The notes under the pieces are model-generated. The model saw nothing but the letters and a program-made list of their open reading frames with translations, was not told where the DNA came from and searched no databases. Position numbers and translations under genes: made by a program. A DNA stretch of 64,000 bases, taken from positions 5,627,501 to 5,691,500 of the forward strand of contig NZ_CP010429.1 in the NCBI RefSeq assembly GCF_000974425.1. The letters are read 5' to 3'. Positions 35,564 to 45,140 of the stretch are shown piece by piece. The DNA is from Spirosoma radiotolerans. GTDB taxonomy: Bacteria; Bacteroidota; Bacteroidia; Cytophagales; Spirosomataceae. The first letter of the stretch is position 1. Each line of letters begins with the position of its first letter.

Positions 35564-38422
35564 TTGTCCACGTATCTGCAACGATTATATCGAAGTATTT
35601 TTTCGAGAGAAAGCGAGGTACAATGCAATGCAGGAGGTTTTTCTCCAATTGCAGGGTACTTCGTTTTGTCGTTTCTGATCGGTTCAGGTACCCAAATCAC
35701 TGCTCAATCGCTCTCAGGAATGGTTGGGCAAGGCTGGCAGACAGAACTAACCACCCGGCATACAAGCCTTCGGGAACGTACGCTCCAGGCCGCCAAAACA
35801 AATAGCTGGTCTCTTAGCAAAAACTATTCCAATCAGCGCATCCTGACCCTTCAGGAGATCGACCCGTTTGGCCAACCCGTTTATTATACACTTCACAATA
35901 CAGAAGCTGCCCGTGGCACGCAAACCCAGGCGTTGTATGGCACTGGCTCACTACCCATCGCCTTATCAGGAAGTTCGGCATCAGTGGCTGGTCGGTTGGG
36001 GCTATGGGATGGTGGCCGGGCATTGGGGTCGCATAGTGAATTTGCCGGGGCTACAGGCACCACATCCCGAATTCTCCAGAAGGATGGGACGACCCTGAAT
36101 AACCACACGACACACCTGGCCGGTACACTCATTGCGAAAGGCGTTAATGCCCCCGCCAAAGGAATGGCTTACGGCTCACAGTTGTCGGTCTGGGATTATA
36201 CCAACGACATCACGGAGCTAGTCACGGCGGCTCCAAACCTGCTCGTCTCCAATCATTCGTATGGGCCGGTGGTCGGTTGGGTCTACAACGAATCGAGGCC
36301 CGGCGCCAACCCGGACCTGAAATGGGAGTGGTGGGGAAATACCGCCATAAGCGCTACAGAAGATTATCTGTTTGGTTTCTACACCGCCAACGCCCGCGAC
36401 CTGGATCGGATAGCCTATAACAATCCGTTTTTCTTGATGGTCCGCTCGGCAGACAACAAACGAAGCGAAACCGGCCCACCCGCCGGAACACCTTATTTTC
36501 TAAAAAATACAACCACCCAAAGTGTGCTGCCCCGAAGCCACAACGATGCCTACGACGTTATTCCGGCCGAAGCAAACGCCAAAAACGTACTCACCGTGGG
36601 AGCCGCTACGGTTTCGTTTACCGGACAAAATAAAGCTGTATTGGCAGGACCGACGGCGTTCAGCGGTTGGGGCCCTACCGACGATGGCCGCATAAAGCCC
36701 GATCTACTGGGTATCGGCACCGATGTTCTGTCGTCATTGGCCACCAGCGATACAGCCTATGGCACCTACAGTGGCACATCAATGGCAGCCGCTAATGTTA
36801 CCGGGTCGCTGTTTCTATTGCAGGAATTGTACGCTAGTCAACGAGCGCCAGGCCTGCCTACTGGTGGGCAATTTATGCGGGCGGCCACGTTGAAAGGGCT
36901 AGCCCTACACACCGCCAATCGGGCCAAACCAGAAGCAGGTCCCGATTACCGGCAAGGGTGGGGTTTGTTGAATACCGAAGCCGCGGCCCGCTTGTTGTTA
37001 AATGAAAACCTGGCCAATCTGGTTCTGGAAAAAAGCCTGACGCCGGGTAGCACGTTTATCCAATCCATTACAGCCCAGGGCAATGAACCGCTGATCGTCA
37101 CGCTTTGCTGGACGGACCCCGAAGGTGTTGCCACCAACATAACCGCCAGTTCCGTTAATAGCCGAACCCCAAAACTCATCAACGATCTCGATTTGCGGCT
37201 GAAAACGAATCAGCAAAGTGAGTTTCCCTTTGTGTTAAATCCAGCTCAACCAGCGCAGGCAGCGACGCGGGGAGATAACATTCGTGACAATGTTGAACAA
37301 ATCTACATTGCCAGCCCCATCGCTGGCCAGACCTACACCCTTGTGGTTTCGCACAAGGGCAAAATGACTTATTCCAGCCAGCCGTTTACCGTCATTATTA
37401 GTGGCTTACGCAGAGCGGATTGCAAATTAGCGGCCTCTATTCTGCCGGCGCAGGACACCACCATTTGTAGTGGAACCCGTCTTGTTCTTCAGGCAGCCAA
37501 TAAACCAACTGGCTTACGATACCAATGGCTACGCAATGGTATTGCCATACCCAATGCGCCAGCAGACGCTTACCAGGTCACGGAGACGGGTTCTTATCTG
37601 TTGCGGATTACGGACAGCAAAGGTTGTGCAGCCACTTCGCAGCCGGTACAGGTTCAAGTACGGACCGCAACGGCCGCCATCAGCCCAAGTGGTGATCAAT
37701 GGCTTTGCCCGAATAAACCAGCGGTTTCTTTTCAAACCTCAACGAGTTCAAATGACGCCATTATTGACTGGCTACGCGATGGCATTGTTTTTGCTCATAC
37801 AGCGACAATCTTGGCCAGTCAGTCAGGTCGCTATCAGGTTCGGGTCACCAAAGATGGTTGTCAGGCGCTATCGACCGAAACAGATGTATTGCTTAGTTCT
37901 GTTAACAGCCTGAATGTCAGCCCTGAAGAAACAGAGTTGATGCTACCTGTGGGAGCATCCGTAACCCTAAAAGCCTCCATCGACTCATCGTACCGGTACC
38001 AATGGTATCAAAACGAGCAGGCGTTAGCGAAGGCCAATGACTATCGCCTTTTGGTTACGCAGCCGGGTGTTTATAAGCTACAGGTTAAACAGCGGGAATG
38101 TGTGGCCTGGTCAACCGCTCGAACGATAAGTCCGGCATCCCTTGTCACAGCCCTGACTACTGATCCGAGCGATCAAGTTTTCGTTTATCCCAATCCTGCC
38201 GAGCACACGCTTTCCATACGCTATACGGGCTCGCTTGCCAAGCAGACAACCATCAGTATCGTTGATTTACGGGGCGTTCTGCAACAACCGCCGTTTTTCG
38301 TAAACGCCCAGAATGGCCACATAAAAGCCGACCTGTCTGTTCAGGCCCTATCGGCCGGCACCTACGTCCTTCACCTGACAGATGGCCATTTCACTCAAGC
38401 AGTTCAGTTTATAAAAAAGTAG
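35564..38422 (+). CDS. second subtilisin-like (S8) protease with T9SS tail, paralog of the upstream gene
   Basis: A 952-residue secreted protease closely similar to its neighbour through the catalytic region (shared GRIKPD, GTSM, TLKGLALHTA and GWGLLN). The triad is LGLWDGGRALGSHSEF (Asp), LNNHTTHLAGTLIAKG (His) and YGTYSGTSMAAANVTGSLFL (Ser). Two Ig-like segments (about 630-850) and a T9SS tail (VFVYPNPAEHTLSIRYTG) follow; the GEVED domain is missing. The frame opens with a TTG that abuts the upstream stop codon. The first in-frame ATG comes only after the signal peptide (GYFVLSFLIGSGTQITAQ), so initiation is at TTG or another non-ATG codon, by coupling, or the 5' end carries a frameshift. 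Confidence 0.85.
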   Translation: MSTYLQRLYRSIFSRESEVQCNAGGFSPIAGYFVLSFLIGSGTQITAQSLSGMVGQGWQTELTTRHTSLRERTLQAAKTNSWSLSKNYSNQRILTLQEIDPFGQPVYYTLHNTEAARGTQTQALYGTGSLPIALSGSSASVAGRLGLWDGGRALGSHSEFAGATGTTSRILQKDGTTLNNHTTHLAGTLIAKGVNAPAKGMAYGSQLSVWDYTNDITELVTAAPNLLVSNHSYGPVVGWVYNESRPGANPDLKWEWWGNTAISATEDYLFGFYTANARDLDRIAYNNPFFLMVRSADNKRSETGPPAGTPYFLKNTTTQSVLPRSHNDAYDVIPAEANAKNVLTVGAATVSFTGQNKAVLAGPTAFSGWGPTDDGRIKPDLLGIGTDVLSSLATSDTAYGTYSGTSMAAANVTGSLFLLQELYASQRAPGLPTGGQFMRAATLKGLALHTANRAKPEAGPDYRQGWGLLNTEAAARLLLNENLANLVLEKSLTPGSTFIQSITAQGNEPLIVTLCWTDPEGVATNITASSVNSRTPKLINDLDLRLKTNQQSEFPFVLNPAQPAQAATRGDNIRDNVEQIYIASPIAGQTYTLVVSHKGKMTYSSQPFTVIISGLRRADCKLAASILPAQDTTICSGTRLVLQAANKPTGLRYQWLRNGIAIPNAPADAYQVTETGSYLLRITDSKGCAATSQPVQVQVRTATAAISPSGDQWLCPNKPAVSFQTSTSSNDAIIDWLRDGIVFAHTATILASQSGRYQVRVTKDGCQALSTETDVLLSSVNSLNVSPEETELMLPVGASVTLKASIDSSYRYQWYQNEQALAKANDYRLLVTQPGVYKLQVKQRECVAWSTARTISPASLVTALTTDPSDQVFVYPNPAEHTLSIRYTGSLAKQTTISIVDLRGVLQQPPFFVNAQNGHIKADLSVQALSAGTYVLHLTDGHFTQAVQFIKK

Positions 38423-38462
38423 AACCGGTTTTCGAGAGGCATTTGCCCTCAAAAACCGGTTC
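38422..38462. terminator. hairpin between convergent protease genes
   Basis: GAACCGGTTTTCGAG pairs imperfectly with CTCAAAAACCGGTTC (about 15 bp, short loop). It begins at the last base of the upstream stop codon. No long T run. Confidence 0.7.
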
Positions 38463-38504
38463 ACTATTCCTGTATATCCAATGAAGGATAGCGGGGTTAG
38501 GCTT

Positions 38505-40109
38505 TTATTTTCCTTTGCCAGCGGCAGCCTCCTGTGTCAACGCCAGTTTAACCGCATCATATAAATTGACAATACCACCCGTTTTGGACAGGGAAGCAAA
38601 AGCTACCGTATCGGTCGACTCTGGCTTCGTCACCTTGGTTGCATAAGGCGTTGCCGACTGCAGAATGATGCGCTTTATATCGGCATATGTCAGCTTAGGA
38701 AAGTACGACTTCAATACAGCCGCCACACCAGCCACTACGGGTGAGGCCATGCTTGTACCACTGTTGTTTTCATATTTGCTGCCTGGCACCGTCGAATAAA
38801 TGTCTTTACCGGGCGCGAAAACATCTACATTCTGTTTGCCATAGTTTGAGAAGCTGGCTACCAGGTCGGCGGTGTTTGGCTCGGCGCTGGCGCCTACCGT
38901 GATTACGTTCGGAATGGCAGACCCATCTATAAAGCGGGGAGCCGGGTAATTGGCAGCGGTATCGATGTCTTTGCCATCATTACCCGCAGCATGAATCATC
39001 AGAACCCCTTTCGAAAGCGCATATCGTTCAGCGTCTTCGACCGTCTTGCGCTGGGGCGAGTAATCTTTACCGAAGCTCATGTTGATTATCTGCGCGCCAT
39101 TGTCAACCGCATACCGAATGGCGTTGGCAACATCTTTATCGCGCTCATCTCCATCCGGCACCGCCCGAACCCCCATAATCTGTACGGCGTCGGCAATACC
39201 CATTACGCCCAGATTGTTGGTCCGATCAGCACCAATAATGCCTGCAACGTGTGTACCGTGGTCGGGGCGAGGACCCGCAATGTCGGGGTTGCCATAATCG
39301 CGCTGATTTACATCATTCGGATTGTCGCCGACAATCGTGCGGCTATTGAAATCCGGGTTGTAATTGTATTCGGCGCGGGATTTGAGCTGCTCATTAGCTT
39401 TTTCAAGCTCGCTCATTACCACATCCGTATCAGCGGCTTTTTGTTGACGCAGCAAGCGGAGGATACCCGTGACGGGCCGTTTCAGAGCTGCGTCGCGGAG
39501 TGTATCAGCCGCTTTGCTAAGCGTTAGCGTATCGAGTTTTGTAACGTTCAGCGCTTTTTTCAGGGTAGCAACCGCCGTTGAATATTGGGTATAGAACTGA
39601 CTGATGCCCTGATACTGCTGCTTGTACTGCGCCTGGTTTTTCTCGACCTCCGCTTTCGTTTTTACGTACAGATCGTACTCTTTTTGCTGCTCGGGCTTAA
39701 GCGTTTTACGGTCTTTACCTTCGTAGGTTGGCTTCAACTGGGCATAAAGCCGGGTCACTTCTGCCGTTTCATAATCGACATTGCGACCGTCTTTTCCACC
39801 AATAAAATTCCAGCCGTGGACATCATCAACATAGCCATTCTTATCATCGTCTTTGCCATTTCCAGCCACTTCTTTCGGATTCACCCACAACACCCGACGC
39901 AGATCTTCGTGGGTCGTATCGATTCCCCCGTCGATAACGGCAACAATTACTGGTGTTGGTTTACGCCCTTTCAGTAATTCACTATAGGTACGCTCAACGC
40001 TGATACCGGCTGTATTATCGGTTTTGTCACGCAGATACCACTGCGTTTCCTGCGCCGACGCTGCTACTGTGAACAGACAGACAGACGCGCTAATAAGGAG
40101 TTTCTTCAT
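38505..40109 (-). CDS. subtilisin-like (S8) protease, classical type with insert
   Basis: A 534-residue secreted protease (signal MKKLLISASVCLFTVAASAQ). The triad is VIVAVIDGGIDTTHEDLR (Asp, about residue 60), RPDHGTHVAGIIGADR (His) and NSGTSMASPVVAGVAAVLKS (Ser). An insert of some 150 charged, helical residues separates the Asp and His motifs, including a calcium-loop-like GNGKDDDKNGYVDDVHGWNF. This layout is common in Bacteroidetes cell-surface subtilisins. It has no T9SS tail and differs clearly from the two upstream subtilisins, so it may work in the periplasm. Confidence 0.92.
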   Translation of the reverse strand: MKKLLISASVCLFTVAASAQETQWYLRDKTDNTAGISVERTYSELLKGRKPTPVIVAVIDGGIDTTHEDLRRVLWVNPKEVAGNGKDDDKNGYVDDVHGWNFIGGKDGRNVDYETAEVTRLYAQLKPTYEGKDRKTLKPEQQKEYDLYVKTKAEVEKNQAQYKQQYQGISQFYTQYSTAVATLKKALNVTKLDTLTLSKAADTLRDAALKRPVTGILRLLRQQKAADTDVVMSELEKANEQLKSRAEYNYNPDFNSRTIVGDNPNDVNQRDYGNPDIAGPRPDHGTHVAGIIGADRTNNLGVMGIADAVQIMGVRAVPDGDERDKDVANAIRYAVDNGAQIINMSFGKDYSPQRKTVEDAERYALSKGVLMIHAAGNDGKDIDTAANYPAPRFIDGSAIPNVITVGASAEPNTADLVASFSNYGKQNVDVFAPGKDIYSTVPGSKYENNSGTSMASPVVAGVAAVLKSYFPKLTYADIKRIILQSATPYATKVTKPESTDTVAFASLSKTGGIVNLYDAVKLALTQEAAAGKGK

Positions 40110-40196
40110 GAATTAAGAACAAAAATTCCTCACAAATTACGAAGAACCTGGCTTAAGTTTACCTTAAAATTTGTTAAACGAGTCTGGTTTTCTTCT

Positions 40197-41312
40197 TTAT
40201 GGCTTCGCTACATGGCTATTTTTGTAGTGCTCCTGTAATAAGTCTTCACCAAAATCATTGGTCAAATCCCGGACTACGGTATGAATGTGGTTGGCATTGG
40301 TTTGGGTGTTATCGTATTCAATTAAGATGGTTGGGCCATGAATCCGGTAATACCAACCTTTCCCCTCGCCCAGTTCGGGCGTGAGGTCACCCGCCCAGGC
40401 AAACCGGAGGCTATCCAACCCCGATTTCTCCAGCTTCGCCATTTGCTGCTTAGCCAGCGTGATCCGATAATTGGTCATGTAGATCTGTAACAAGTCTAAA
40501 AACAGCTTACGCTGACCGGCGTTCATGTCGGACAGCATTAGTCCATCCATCTTTTCCAGCGATGCTTTTCGTTTATTACTAGTTACGATTTCGGGGTAGG
40601 CGACGGCGGCAATGACTGCTTTTTTCCGCTGCTCAGCGTCGAGCGTTTTCAGTAGAGCAAAAGCCTGTTCTGTCTCTTTTTTTAATATTTCTCGTCCTTT
40701 CTGGGGTAAATCGGCCACGCGTGGATCGCTCATCCGTTTGTCGGCCATGTGCGTGTCGTACTTAAGTACCCCCGGATTGCTGCCAAAAAATGTAGGCGTT
40801 TGTGCCAGTACCTGCCCAGTAAGTGATAAAAACTGCAGCGACAAATGATGCCCTTCAATGCGCCAGCTCCACGGATTTTTGGCGGACGGTTCACCGAAGA
40901 TAGTAAAGGAGTAATTTTCAGGATCACGGTATGTGTCGTTCGGAGGGCGGTTATCAATGACACGCAGCACGTTTTCCATATCAATAATGGATGTTGCTTT
41001 CTCATACCCCTGATCGCTCAGCCCTGTTTTGAGCATCGCCATAGCTGCCCGACGCTGGTCGGGGGTCATCTGTTTCAGCGGGAGTCCTTTGCGTTCACGG
41101 GGAACATAGTGCCAGTTGAACCGCTCCGCATCATCGAGCGGATAGGTCACGAGTTTTCGCTGATCGGCCGTAAGTGTCCCCATAAAGGTGGTGACGGCAT
41201 CCAGCATTTCATCTTTAATTCGTTGTTGGGCCGCCGTTGGTTTTGGGGCGGTTGTCGTTTGCTGAGCCAGCGTCGGAACAGCCAGTAGCCAGCAGAAAAG
41301 TAAGCGTTTCAT
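40197..41312 (-). CDS. DUF3500 family secreted protein
   Basis: A 371-residue protein with a signal peptide (MKRLLFCWLLAVPTLAQQ); the start at 41312 is chosen because the longer frame from 41360 lacks one. DUF3500 features are visible: DDAERFNWHYVPRERKGLPL, KQMTPDQRRAAMAMLKTGLS and WSWRIEGHHLSLQFLSLTGQ, the last with a His pair that may bind metal. Proteins of this family have no firmly known activity. It is encoded alone between the third subtilisin and a divergent membrane protein gene. Confidence 0.85.
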   Translation of the reverse strand: MKRLLFCWLLAVPTLAQQTTTAPKPTAAQQRIKDEMLDAVTTFMGTLTADQRKLVTYPLDDAERFNWHYVPRERKGLPLKQMTPDQRRAAMAMLKTGLSDQGYEKATSIIDMENVLRVIDNRPPNDTYRDPENYSFTIFGEPSAKNPWSWRIEGHHLSLQFLSLTGQVLAQTPTFFGSNPGVLKYDTHMADKRMSDPRVADLPQKGREILKKETEQAFALLKTLDAEQRKKAVIAAVAYPEIVTSNKRKASLEKMDGLMLSDMNAGQRKLFLDLLQIYMTNYRITLAKQQMAKLEKSGLDSLRFAWAGDLTPELGEGKGWYYRIHGPTILIEYDNTQTNANHIHTVVRDLTNDFGEDLLQEHYKNSHVAKP

Positions 41313-41478
41313 AAGTAAAAATATTGATCGGTAAATCACAAAGCTGGCTACGTTCGACATTTACCTATTTGATTGTAATTCCCACAAAATCAAACGATTT
41401 ATTCAATAAACGAGCGTTTTGCCAACAACAGTTGCCATTTGATAGTTTACAAATCAACTCACTGTTAACATTAAGATA

Positions 41479-42588
41479 ATGTCCACTCGGCCACCTAATG
41501 ACAGCACAGGTCCATTCGACCATTTGGCGCTTCGTTACCTGCGTCAATCCCTGGATACATCACATCCAGCCGATGAACCGTATGTACTGAATTCCATTGA
41601 GAGTCGCGTAATCAGACGGACAAAAATCGTTACCCTGAGTATTGCCTCCGTGCTCGGCATTATGGGTGTTGTTCTGCTATACGGACCTCAGTATATGTGG
41701 CCGGATTTATTTTCCAATACCACCGTTTCGTTTTTTGGCAATACGTATGAGTTGCCGCTGATTACAATGCTATACGGGGTGTTGCTGGTGTATCTGGAAG
41801 TGAATATGCTGGTTATGTTAAACCTCCGCGGGGTAAAGACAATCATGCGTATTTGTCAGTTTCCCAACGCCCACGATGCACAATATGACCGACACTTGCA
41901 GGCCTTAGCCGACGCTGCGCTCGAAAAAACGAATAGGGGCATTTTACGTTTTGGCATCGATCCTTATTTGAATATGCCGCGTTGGGGGCTCACAATTTAC
42001 TTCCTGCTGAATATGATGAAAGCAGCGTTGAGTAATTTAGCCCTTAAGTTTTTATTAAAACGATTTTTGGGACGTTACATGCTGCGTCAGCTAACAGACT
42101 TAGCCGGCATGCCAATTTATGCCTTTTGGAACGCCTGGGCTTCCTGGCAGGTACTTCATGAGGCCCAGGTCCGTGTCATGGCGCCGACAACGATCCGGGA
42201 ATTTGTCCATGAACTGCACGAAGAATGGGGAAAGAACGACCAGTTACGGCCCTTACTTCTGGAAGCGCTACAGTATGTGGCAATCCTTAAGCGGCAATAC
42301 AACTATGCCCACTTTCTGCTCACCGAAACGCTCATTGACCGTTTTGACCTGAAGGCTGATGCAGCCCTAACCGGTAACTTTCTGGAGCAGGTATCTCAGG
42401 CCCCCGTTGAGGTGCGCCGGAGTCTTGAACGACTTATCGTTTTTGGGGTTCTCGTGGATGGGAAGCTGTCTTTTATTGAAAAGAAACGGCTGCGCGAATT
42501 GCGCAAAAAAGGCTTCCTGACGTATTCTGCCAGCGAAATCCAGCGTATCGGCAACGATTACAACCAGGGTCGCGGACTCTGGGTGTAA
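41479..42588 (+). CDS. multi-pass membrane protein of unknown function
   Basis: A 369-residue protein with two to four membrane spans (IVTLSIASVLGIMGVVLLYG and LITMLYGVLLVYLEVNMLVM are the clearest; weaker ones near residues 170-185). The rest is helical, and the C-terminus (RRSLERLIVFGVLVDGKLSF, then a Lys/Arg-rich helix) resembles a TerB-like or tellurite-resistance helical module. It may belong to a family described in Bacteroidetes and Leptospira as LBF_2804, but I am not certain. No function is proposed. Confidence 0.65.
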   Translation: MSTRPPNDSTGPFDHLALRYLRQSLDTSHPADEPYVLNSIESRVIRRTKIVTLSIASVLGIMGVVLLYGPQYMWPDLFSNTTVSFFGNTYELPLITMLYGVLLVYLEVNMLVMLNLRGVKTIMRICQFPNAHDAQYDRHLQALADAALEKTNRGILRFGIDPYLNMPRWGLTIYFLLNMMKAALSNLALKFLLKRFLGRYMLRQLTDLAGMPIYAFWNAWASWQVLHEAQVRVMAPTTIREFVHELHEEWGKNDQLRPLLLEALQYVAILKRQYNYAHFLLTETLIDRFDLKADAALTGNFLEQVSQAPVEVRRSLERLIVFGVLVDGKLSFIEKKRLRELRKKGFLTYSASEIQRIGNDYNQGRGLWV

Positions 42589-42601
42589 TCACTACCAGCC
42601 A

Positions 42602-42621
42602 TAAGCAAAATTTTTTGCTTA
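42602..42621. terminator. short AT-rich two-way terminator
   Basis: TAAGCAAAA and TTTTGCTTA form a 9-bp stem with a 2-base centre. It lies between convergent genes, and its right arm overlaps the stop codon (TTA at 42619) of the dioxygenase gene. Confidence 0.6.
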
Positions 42622-43653
42622 CATCATCTTGCCTTGATCAAATATATCCTCCTGATCAGGCATTGTTGGGTTAACGAACACGTCGGCACCATTCATCGTA
42701 CGCCGTACAGGCTCAGTGGTCGGGCTTTGACGATGATGCTTATAGGCTTTTTCTGACGAGTAATGGCATACGTAAGACTTTCGGGTTTGAGCTGGATTAC
42801 GAATTTCCTCCCCGCCGTGTGCTAAAGCAGCATGCCAGATTAAGACCTCCCCTTTTTTGATAAGCAGCGTTTTCTTCTTGAGTCCGGCCCGCTGACAGGC
42901 AGCATCGAGATACTTGGCAAAATCATTCGGATTCAACGTTGATTTACCGTTGAAAAAGATACCATTGCCAAAATCAAACTTCTTGATTTTATGCGAACCT
43001 GGATAATACGATAGCGGCCCTGAATCAATGTGTACATCCTCAAGGGCTATCCAGGCAGCGGCCAAGTGGCTGGGAATTTCTGAGACTACATAAGCAAAGT
43101 CCTGATGCGTTGGTTGCTGGCTGCCATATTTAAACAACAAGCTCTGCATAGCAATTACTTTATCACCAAACACAGCTTCCAGAAAAGTAACGATATTTTT
43201 GTGAAGCATTATCTTTTTGCCAATCACCGAATTATCGTGGAAATCGTTGAATTTGAGAAACGGCCCGTTCAACACAGATTTAGGAACATCTTTTACGGGC
43301 TGCACCGGATTGGCCTGGTATTCTGGCAGGTCGATACGTACCTGAGTCTGGTATTTTTCGTGGTGCTCAATCAATTCTTCAATTTCGCGCCAAAGCTGAT
43401 CGAGCCATTCCGTTGGGATAGCCTGCCCCAAAATGACGTATCCGTTCTCGCGCCAGAATAGTAGTTTTTCACCTAAATCATATGGTAATTCTTTGGCTGC
43501 CGGAAACTGCTTGACAAAAGCGTCAATGTCAGCATCGCTCTTGTCGATCCAGGGCAATGAATCATAGGCAAATTCTGTAATATATTTCGCTTTTTGTTCT
43601 GGACGCAATACCTGTTTGGCAACAGTTTTCAATTTAGTAAGAATACTGGTCAT
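42619..43653 (-). CDS. phytanoyl-CoA dioxygenase (PhyH) family protein
   Basis: A 344-residue non-heme iron, 2-oxoglutarate-dependent oxygenase. The facial triad is visible: THQDFAYVVSEIP (His-x-Asp, about residue 180) and LIWHAALAHGGEEIRNP (distal His, about 275), with the 2-oxoglutarate-binding Arg in TRKSYVCHYSS. The substrate is unknown; members hydroxylate lipids, natural products or amino acids. It lies immediately downstream of gldE in the place where gldD sits in some relatives, and is separated from it by 102 bp. Confidence 0.88.
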   Translation of the reverse strand: MTSILTKLKTVAKQVLRPEQKAKYITEFAYDSLPWIDKSDADIDAFVKQFPAAKELPYDLGEKLLFWRENGYVILGQAIPTEWLDQLWREIEELIEHHEKYQTQVRIDLPEYQANPVQPVKDVPKSVLNGPFLKFNDFHDNSVIGKKIMLHKNIVTFLEAVFGDKVIAMQSLLFKYGSQQPTHQDFAYVVSEIPSHLAAAWIALEDVHIDSGPLSYYPGSHKIKKFDFGNGIFFNGKSTLNPNDFAKYLDAACQRAGLKKKTLLIKKGEVLIWHAALAHGGEEIRNPAQTRKSYVCHYSSEKAYKHHRQSPTTEPVRRTMNGADVFVNPTMPDQEDIFDQGKMM

Positions 43654-43755
43654 ATGTTTGGATAGTTAGCTTCGAGTAAACTTACTCAAAGCTAGCTGTT
43701 TTCATGACCACTAATTACTAAACGGTAGATAGTGTATATAAGGATATGGTCCTTC

Positions 43756-45108
43756 CTAACCAGCCTCTATGTTCTGGTTACTTTTTTTGACCCGTACTTC
43801 GTTGATGCGTTTATCATCTGCGGATAAAACCTGGAAGAGAAATCCAGCGCAGGTAATCTCTTCACCAGGTTTAGGCAAGTGGTTAAACAGCTCTAACAGC
43901 AATCCGCCAAGTGATTCACTATCGCCTTGAACGGCTTCAAATGTGGTTGCGTCGACATTTAAGACCCGACATACATCGGTAAGTGGTATTTTCCCTTCAA
44001 AGACGACCGAACTGTCATCTTCCCTCCTGTAGCCAAGAGGAGCTTCGTCATCGAACTCGTCGTTGATCTCACCAAATATTTCTTCAATAATATCTTCCAG
44101 TGTAACCAGCCCCCGCGTACCACCGTATTCGTCAACCACAACAGCCATATGCACACGGCGTTTTTGAAAGTCCTGCAAGAGGTCATCCACCTTCTTGTTT
44201 TCCGGAATAAAGAATGCTGGCCGCAGCAATGATTGCCAGTTGAACGAATCATCCTGATGAATGTGCGTTAACAAATCTTTGATGTATAAGATACCCTCGA
44301 TCTGGTCGAGCGATTCATGGAAAACGGGTACTCTAGAGTAGCCTGATGCATTAATCTGCTCCATGAGTTCACTAAATGTCAGATCGTCCTCAACCGCAGA
44401 AATATCCAATCGGGCACGCATCACTTGACGGGCCGTCAGGTTGCTGAAATTAACAATTCCTTTAAGGATTTCTTTCTCCTCAACTGTAGCGTTCGTGCCC
44501 GTCAATTCAACGGCCTGACTCAACTCTTCAACGGACAATTTATAGCCTTTGCGTTCAATTCGACGGTCAACCTGATTGCTCAAATTAACCAAAACCATAG
44601 CCAGCGGCCGAAATACGGCCAGACCGATTTTTGCCAGCGATGCCGTTTTACGCGCCACAGTCAGGTTGTTCTGACTAGCATATACTTTAGGTACTATTTC
44701 CCCAAATAATACAATGGCAATGGTGGTTGCCAATGTGACAACAGGCAATACCCAGCCCAGCCCCTGCGATGTTTGGGAGAACTCCCAGGTCAGGTAGGTG
44801 ACAATAACGACAATAGCTATATTCAATAGGTTATTAAAGATCACCAGCGAAGCCAGAAGCCTTTTTGGCCGTTCGAGAAGGCTGGCAATACGCTGGTCAT
44901 CGGCCAAATGGCTATCCCGGCAGGAAGCCCGATCATCAGGCGATAACGAGAAGAAGGCTGCTTCGGAAGCTGATACTAAACCAGCCAGCGTAAGCAGTAA
45001 TAAAATAAGCGCCGTATAGGGGCCGTATAAATCAAAATAGGTGCCCCAGCCGTCTGTGGCCAGGAGCACCTGTCGAGGAAGAGGATCACTAAGGTCCATG
45101 TATATCAA
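43756..45108 (-). CDS. gldE: gliding-motility-associated protein GldE (CNNM/CBS/CorC family)
   Basis: A 450-residue membrane protein. The N-terminal DUF21/CNNM domain (about 25-190) has several membrane spans (ALILLLLTLAGLVSASEAAF and WVLPVVTLATTIAIVLFGEI). Two CBS domains follow (about 205-335; MRARLDISAVEDDLTFSELM, VVVDEYGGTRGLVTLEDIIE) and then a CorC/HlyC C-terminal domain. It could be read as a generic CorC-type ion transporter, but the neighbours mutY and ssb are the known gldE context in Bacteroidetes. The usual partner lipoprotein GldD is not next to it. Start could also be the Met three codons on. Confidence 0.88.
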   Translation of the reverse strand: MIYMDLSDPLPRQVLLATDGWGTYFDLYGPYTALILLLLTLAGLVSASEAAFFSLSPDDRASCRDSHLADDQRIASLLERPKRLLASLVIFNNLLNIAIVVIVTYLTWEFSQTSQGLGWVLPVVTLATTIAIVLFGEIVPKVYASQNNLTVARKTASLAKIGLAVFRPLAMVLVNLSNQVDRRIERKGYKLSVEELSQAVELTGTNATVEEKEILKGIVNFSNLTARQVMRARLDISAVEDDLTFSELMEQINASGYSRVPVFHESLDQIEGILYIKDLLTHIHQDDSFNWQSLLRPAFFIPENKKVDDLLQDFQKRRVHMAVVVDEYGGTRGLVTLEDIIEEIFGEINDEFDDEAPLGYRREDDSSVVFEGKIPLTDVCRVLNVDATTFEAVQGDSESLGGLLLELFNHLPKPGEEITCAGFLFQVLSADDKRINEVRVKKSNQNIEAG

Positions 45109-45140
45109 ATCTCGTTCAACAAGTGAGCGCGCTACGTAGG

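Noticed and set aside
35623..35805. Alternative-frame ORF at the start of the second subtilisin
   Set aside because: Its sequence is rich in Arg and Cys without a domain; it is considered only as possible evidence of a frameshift, not as a gene.
38505..40109. Third subtilisin as a paralog of the tandem pair
   Set aside because: Its catalytic region, charged insert and lack of a T9SS tail place it in another S8 subgroup.
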